The notes under the pieces are model-generated. The model was not told the origin of the DNA. It worked only from the letters and a program-made list of their open reading frames with translations, and searched no databases. DNA of 11,647 nucleotides from JBBABP01 sp041657585 (GTDB lineage: Bacteria; Patescibacteriota; Gracilibacteria; Absconditabacterales; Absconditicoccaceae), in contig JBBABP010000038.1 of assembly GCA_041657585.1 (NCBI GenBank), forward strand, positions 1-11,647, read 5' to 3'. This document shows, one piece after another, positions 8,384-11,647 of this stretch. A program made the translations under genes and the position numbers. Position 1 is the stretch's first letter, and each line of letters opens with the position of its first letter.

Positions 8384-8875
8384 ATGATAGATTATATTGT
8401 TTCATCGCTTAGTGCTTTTTTTTCTGATTGACGAAAAATGTATCCAATTTTTATAGTTTTGATTGTCTGAATTATTATTCAGCTAACAAAAGTAATTGTA
8501 GATTTAATTAAACATAAACGTTTTTATCGATGACATGTTTTATCTTCATGATGATTTCCATCTTTTCATAGTTGATTGGGTAGTAGTGTTACAATGTTAG
8601 TTTTGCTTCACCAGTGATTTGGAAGTGTCTTGTTCGCAGTATCTTTTTGTTTTGGAATTTTATTCGCTTACGATGCCATGAATCTTAGATATGAGGCCTG
8701 ACAACACGCACTTTATATCAATGATCTCAGAGTAGAATTACAAAATGTATTAGTAAAAAAAGAAAAATCATTATTGAAAGAAAGAATCTGACACACTCCT
8801 TTGGAGGTGATGTGATGAATCTTGTTTTGAACAATTTTAACATTCATATTATATTATTTAGTTTATATAAAATAA
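8384..8875 (+). CDS. Divergent PAP2 family (DUF212) membrane protein
   Basis: The frame gives 163 residues, ATG 8384 to TAA 8873-8875, matching the roughly 150-residue DUF212 family (acid phosphatase/vanadium haloperoxidase-related, YuiD type). The family signature is present in order: SSGGFPSFHSG at 54-64 (usual GGMPSSHS), YDAMNLRYEAGQHALYIN at 96-113, and LKERIGHTPLEVMGG at 131-145. Membrane segments lie at about 20-40, 68-95 and 143-162. Members are inner-membrane proteins related to lipid phosphatases such as undecaprenyl-pyrophosphate recycling enzymes, but their substrate is not established. The neighbourhood of alr and ftsQ fits a cell-envelope lipid role, which is inference. Many invariant glycines are TGA codons, including the GG pair. 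Confidence 0.9.
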
Positions 8876-8900
8876 AGTCGCAAAGGTTACAAAGGTTTCA

Positions 8901-8950
8901 ACCTGCCCGCCTCTTTATTTGGCGGACCTGCCCGCCTCTTTATTTGGCGG
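8901..8950. repeat. Perfect 25-bp tandem duplication of a GC hairpin
   Basis: Two identical 25-bp units (8901-8925, 8926-8950) each start ACCTG and contain a CCGCC/GGCGG stem around a TCTTTATTT loop. The same hairpin occurs once at 11387-11407. The 8-bp word GGTTACAA stands on both sides (8885-8892 and 8953-8960). The pair is 25 bp behind the PAP2-like stop. No T-run follows. The rest of 8876-9016 holds GACTAAAGACT (8969-8979) and no gene. Confidence 0.85.
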
Positions 8951-9016
8951 GGGGTTACAAGTGTTAAAGACTAAAGACTATCTACTAAAAACTAATTTTT
9001 TTTTGTAAAATTCATT

Positions 9017-9838
9017 ATGGCGAGATTTATAGATCAAAAGCAATTTAACATTACAAAATCACATTATAAGGTTATTGAAAAAAAATCAAAAAAATCTGGT
9101 TTTTTTATTAAAATCCTTTGGACAATATTTATAGTTTTTATACTTGTATATTGATGATATTTTTTTCTAAAAAAAACAATTTTTGCATTTGAATATACCA
9201 TAAAAAAAATAAATTATAATTCAGGCGATTTGTCAGAATATAGCAATCAAAGTCTATATAATCAAATCAAAAAAATTATTCTGAATGAAAATTTTTATGT
9301 TGTTCGTTGGAACAAATCTAATATTTTAAATCAGATTAAAATTAATTTTCCATTTATTTCAAAATTAAATATTCAATACCTACCAAAAAATAAAATTTCA
9401 ATTTCTTTGGAATTTATAAAACCTGATCTTATAATAAAAAACCAAAATTTCAAATTCTGAGTTTACAAATGATTTATATTTTCAATAGCTTCTTGAGATA
9501 AAATTTGAAATTGAGTTATAACAATAGCTTTGCCAGATTATTTAGAAAATTCAAATAGTATTTCTTGATTTTTTTTCCGTCAATCACCAGAAGAACTTAT
9601 TGAGCAATTTAATTTAATCAATCAATGATTCCCAAACCCTACTAGTATTCAATATTTGCCATGATGAGAAAGGACAATAGTTTATCGAAATAATAAAAAA
9701 ATCTATATCAATAATTTAGCTGATATTATACAACAGATTAAAAAATTTGATTTATTAAAAAAATATTATTCAAATTATCCAAAATTAACAGAAATAGACC
9801 TTGGAAGTTTAGAAAAAGATAAAATAATTGTTAAATAA
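9017..9838 (+). CDS. ftsQ: Cell division protein FtsQ (POTRA domain)
   Basis: FtsQ/DivIB is a single-pass inner-membrane protein that links early and late divisome components and septal peptidoglycan synthesis. This 273-residue frame (ATG 9017, TAA 9836-9838) has the expected architecture. There is a basic cytoplasmic tail of about 28 residues and one transmembrane segment at about 29-51. An FtsQ-type POTRA domain follows, with the pattern SLYNQIKKI...NILNQIKINFPFISKLNIQYLPKNKISISLEFIKPDLII. Next is a beta domain of roughly 120 residues, ending in the strand EIDLGSLEKDKIIVK, typical of the FtsQ C-terminus. Sequence identity in this family is low, so the call rests on architecture and the POTRA pattern. 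No other division gene is adjacent (usually murC/ddl/ftsA), although alr and a PAP2-like gene lie upstream. Confidence 0.8.
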
Positions 9839-9859
9839 AATCTGCCTATAGGCAGATTT
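9838..9859. terminator. Perfect palindrome overlapping the ftsQ stop
   Basis: The arms AAATCTGCC and GGCAGATTT are separated by TATA, forming a 9-bp stem whose first base is the last base of the ftsQ TAA. Only TTT belonging to the stem is present and no further T-run follows, so termination is plausible but not certain. Confidence 0.5.
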
Positions 9860-9986
9860 GGAACGAGGGAAAAGGAACAAGGGACAAGTAAATTTAGACT
9901 TTCCACTCCCGCTTTGCGTGACTTCGCTTCGCTACGCTTTCATCTTTGACCTTTCTACTTTCCCCTTTTACCTTTCTACTTAAGTA
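9860..9986. other. Purine/pyrimidine-biased spacer before rimO
   Basis: 9862-9890 is purine-rich (GGGAAAAGG, AAGGGACAAG) and 9943-9981 is pyrimidine-rich, with the direct repeat CCTTTCTACTT at 9950-9960 and 9971-9981. The two biased tracts are partly complementary and could fold. GCTTCGCTACGCTTT-type words fill 9911-9940. No gene is supportable. TTGACC (9946-9951) with TACCTT 17 bp later is a weak promoter-like pair for rimO. Confidence 0.45.
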
Positions 9987-11372
9987 ATGCTCAAAGATTT
10001 TAATTTTTCGTGTATTAATTTATGATGCACAAAAAACCTTGTTGATAGTCAATATCTACTCGGTAAAATTTTTTCTTCAACACAAAAACAAATTGGGCTT
10101 AATCTCAAATATTTTTCAGATCCAAAGGATTTTAACGTTCAATATGTTTTTTTAAATACATGTTGATTTCTTTCTACATGAAGACAAGAAATGATAGATG
10201 AAATAAAATCTCTTTTGAAAAATAAAAAAAAAATTATTATAATTGGCTGTGGACTTAAATATTTTCAGTTAGCAAAAAATTTTCCAAAATCTGATATCAA
10301 TTCACAAAAAGAAATTTCATCTCGAAATAAATTAATCAAAAACAAAAATATATCTTTTCTTTCTTGGTCAGATTTGGATAAATTTTCATTGCAATCTATT
10401 ATTAAACAAAAAAATATTAATTTCACAAATTCAGATTATTTTTTTTCAAATAGTCCAAGAGCATATACCAATGCATCACTATGATTTGAATATCTCAAAA
10501 TAGCAGAATGATGTGATACTTGTTGCACATTTTGCATTATTCCAAAAATTAGATGAAAGCAAAAATCACAAACTATTCCAAAAATTTTAAGCGAAGTCAA
10601 AAATATAATCAATACCTGAATCCAAGAAATTATATTAATTGCTCAAGATAGTAGTAGATATTGAATGGATATTTACAGGCAACCATCGCTTATCAAATTA
10701 CTTCAAGAAATAGACAAAATTCCTGGTAAATTCCAATACAGAGTCTTGTATGTTTATCCTGATTTTTTAAATTCAAAATTTCTTTTACAACTCCAAAAAT
10801 TAAAAAAGTTTGTTCCATATTTTGATATCCCACTTCAGCATATATCTTGAGAATTATTAAAAAAAATGTGAAGACATTATTCCACTCAAAATATAATAAA
10901 TATTTTAAATCAGATTAAAAAAATTTTTCCAATCAGATTCATAAGAACAAATTTTATTATTTGATTCCCTGGCGAAACAGAAAAACATTTCAATCAACTA
11001 ATTTCTTTTATCAAAAAATTTAATTTCGACAATATTGCACTTTTTGAATATCACGATGAACCTATGGCGGCCTCGTTTAAATTACCAGACAAAGTCAATC
11101 CAAAAATAATTAGACAAAGATTTGTTAAATTACAAAAATTAGTTAATCAGATACTAAATCAAAAACAAAAATCAAGAATCTGAAAAATTTATCAATGAAC
11201 GATAGTCGAAATTTTAAAATGAAAAAAATTTTCAATTCGCCCGCAAATTTCTTCACCAGAAATAGATCCTTGCGACAAAATTAATTTCAATCAACTAATT
11301 TCATTTATAACTCAGCAAAAAAAATCAGAAATAAATATTTGAGACAAGATTAATTATAAATTAAAAAACTAA
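9987..11372 (+). CDS. rimO: Ribosomal protein S12 methylthiotransferase RimO
   Basis: RimO is a radical-SAM enzyme with two [4Fe-4S] clusters that adds a methylthio group to an aspartate of ribosomal protein S12. The frame gives 461 residues (ATG 9987, TAA 11370-11372), close to family length. The N-terminal UPF0004 domain has its three cluster cysteines: Cys14 in NLGCTKNLVDSQ (the RimO form, unlike the MiaB GCQMN form), Cys59 in LNTCGF and Cys88 in IIGCGLKY. The radical-SAM CxxxCxxC is Cys176, Cys180 and Cys183, in LKIAEGCDTCCTFCIIPKIRGK. Next come LIAQDSSRYG, FDIPLQHIS, LLKKMGRHYS and IRTNFIIGFPGETEKHF. FEYHDEPMAASFKL and a TRAM-like C-terminal domain follow. Invariant glycines such as G13 and G175 are TGA. 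MiaB is the main alternative and is less likely given the LGCTKNLVDSQ start. No SD sequence precedes the ATG. Confidence 0.92.
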
Positions 11373-11386
11373 AATATTAAAATTTA

Positions 11387-11407
11387 CCCGCCTCTTTATT
11401 TGGCGGG
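11387..11407. repeat. Third copy of the CCGCC/GGCGG hairpin
   Basis: A single copy of the hairpin core duplicated at 8901-8950, with 6-bp arms CCCGCC and GGCGGG around TCTTTATTT, 14 bp behind the rimO stop. A T-run is missing here too. Together the copies mark a dispersed family of small intergenic hairpins. Confidence 0.8.
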
Positions 11408-11465
11408 AACTAAAACATTAAAAGATTTCAGGAAAGAAATTTTATGAAAAAATAAAATCTGTTGT

Positions 11466-11513
11466 AAATCTGTGGTATAAAAAAATGGCAAATCTGTGGT
11501 ATAAAAAAATGGC
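11466..11513. repeat. Perfect 24-bp tandem pair
   Basis: Two identical units (11466-11489, 11490-11513) that begin AAATCTGTGG and end in an A7 tract plus TGGC. A partial copy (AAATCTGTTG) precedes them at 11456-11465. No credible reading frame crosses the pair. Outside this pair and the neighbouring hairpins, 11373-11647 contains low-complexity TTTTAATC runs (11540-11550, 11588-11620) and no supportable gene. Confidence 0.8.
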
Positions 11514-11528
11514 CGATAAAAATCAGCC
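11503..11528 (-). terminator. Rho-independent-type terminator, minus strand
   Basis: On the minus strand GGCTGAT (11528-11522) pairs with ATCGGCC (11517-11511) with one G-U wobble around a TTTT loop. An A and then seven Ts follow (11510-11503). It is the only hairpin in the window with a proper U-tract. It would end a minus-strand transcript coming from beyond the right edge. Confidence 0.5.
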
Positions 11529-11647
11529 ACATTATAAAATTAATCTTTTAATTTTTACAAGCCCCTGTGTTTTGTAGATTTCAATATTTTAATCTTTTAA
11601 CTTTTTAATCTTTTAATTTTAATTGTATTTATTTTCCAAATAGTAAA

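Noticed and set aside
8901..8950. CRISPR-like direct repeats
   Set aside because: The two units are directly adjacent with no spacer and are hairpins in themselves. There are no cas genes.
9987..11372. MiaB (tRNA i6A methylthiotransferase)
   Set aside because: The N-terminal motif is LGCTKNLVDSQ, as in RimO (LGCPKNLVDSE), and not the GCQMNxxD form of MiaB.
11487..11575. Short plus-strand frame starting ATGGCAAATC
   Set aside because: It is about 30 codons, made largely of the 24-bp tandem repeat and a terminator hairpin. No motif or start signal supports it.

Overview
The window is very AT-rich and can only be read if UGA encodes glycine (translation table 25). Every long gene is riddled with in-frame TGA and ends at TAA or TAG. 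The TGA codons fall on family-invariant glycines: both P-loop glycines of VirB4, both glycines of the alanine racemase NAYGHG motif, and GCP of the dihydrouridine synthase. UGA=Gly occurs in Absconditabacteria (SR1) and Gracilibacteria (BD1-5/GN02), small, often host-attached or predatory Patescibacteria. The window fits either phylum and does not decide between them.

Layout. Left third, minus strand (1-4229): a VirB4-type secretion ATPase with a strong promoter, then a multi-pass membrane protein of unknown function, then an exported cysteine-rich repeat protein that overlaps it and runs off the left edge. This is the most accessory-looking part, plausibly a secretion or cell-surface cassette. 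Next on the minus strand is a half-length PriA relative (4517-5566) that keeps the zinc-binding and C-terminal domains but lacks the N-terminal ATPase half and the motif VI arginines. Then come a tRNA-dihydrouridine synthase (+, interrupted by a 10-N assembly gap), an alanine racemase (-), a divergent PAP2/DUF212 membrane protein (+), FtsQ (+) and the ribosomal protein S12 methylthiotransferase RimO (+). This right part is housekeeping: tRNA modification, peptidoglycan precursor supply, cell division and ribosome modification.

Intergenic DNA is short and rich in small repeats: GC-rich hairpins just behind most stop codons, a large inverted repeat beginning TCATTGCGAG, heptamer arrays of the CAATTCC type, a 25-bp tandem hairpin pair and a 24-bp tandem pair. 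No Shine-Dalgarno-like purine box is visible ahead of any start. No tRNA, rRNA, CRISPR array or transposase gene was found. The most notable observations are the ATPase-less PriA, the VirB4-membrane protein-Cys-repeat cassette, and internal sequence proof of the genetic code from the Cys-rich repeats.
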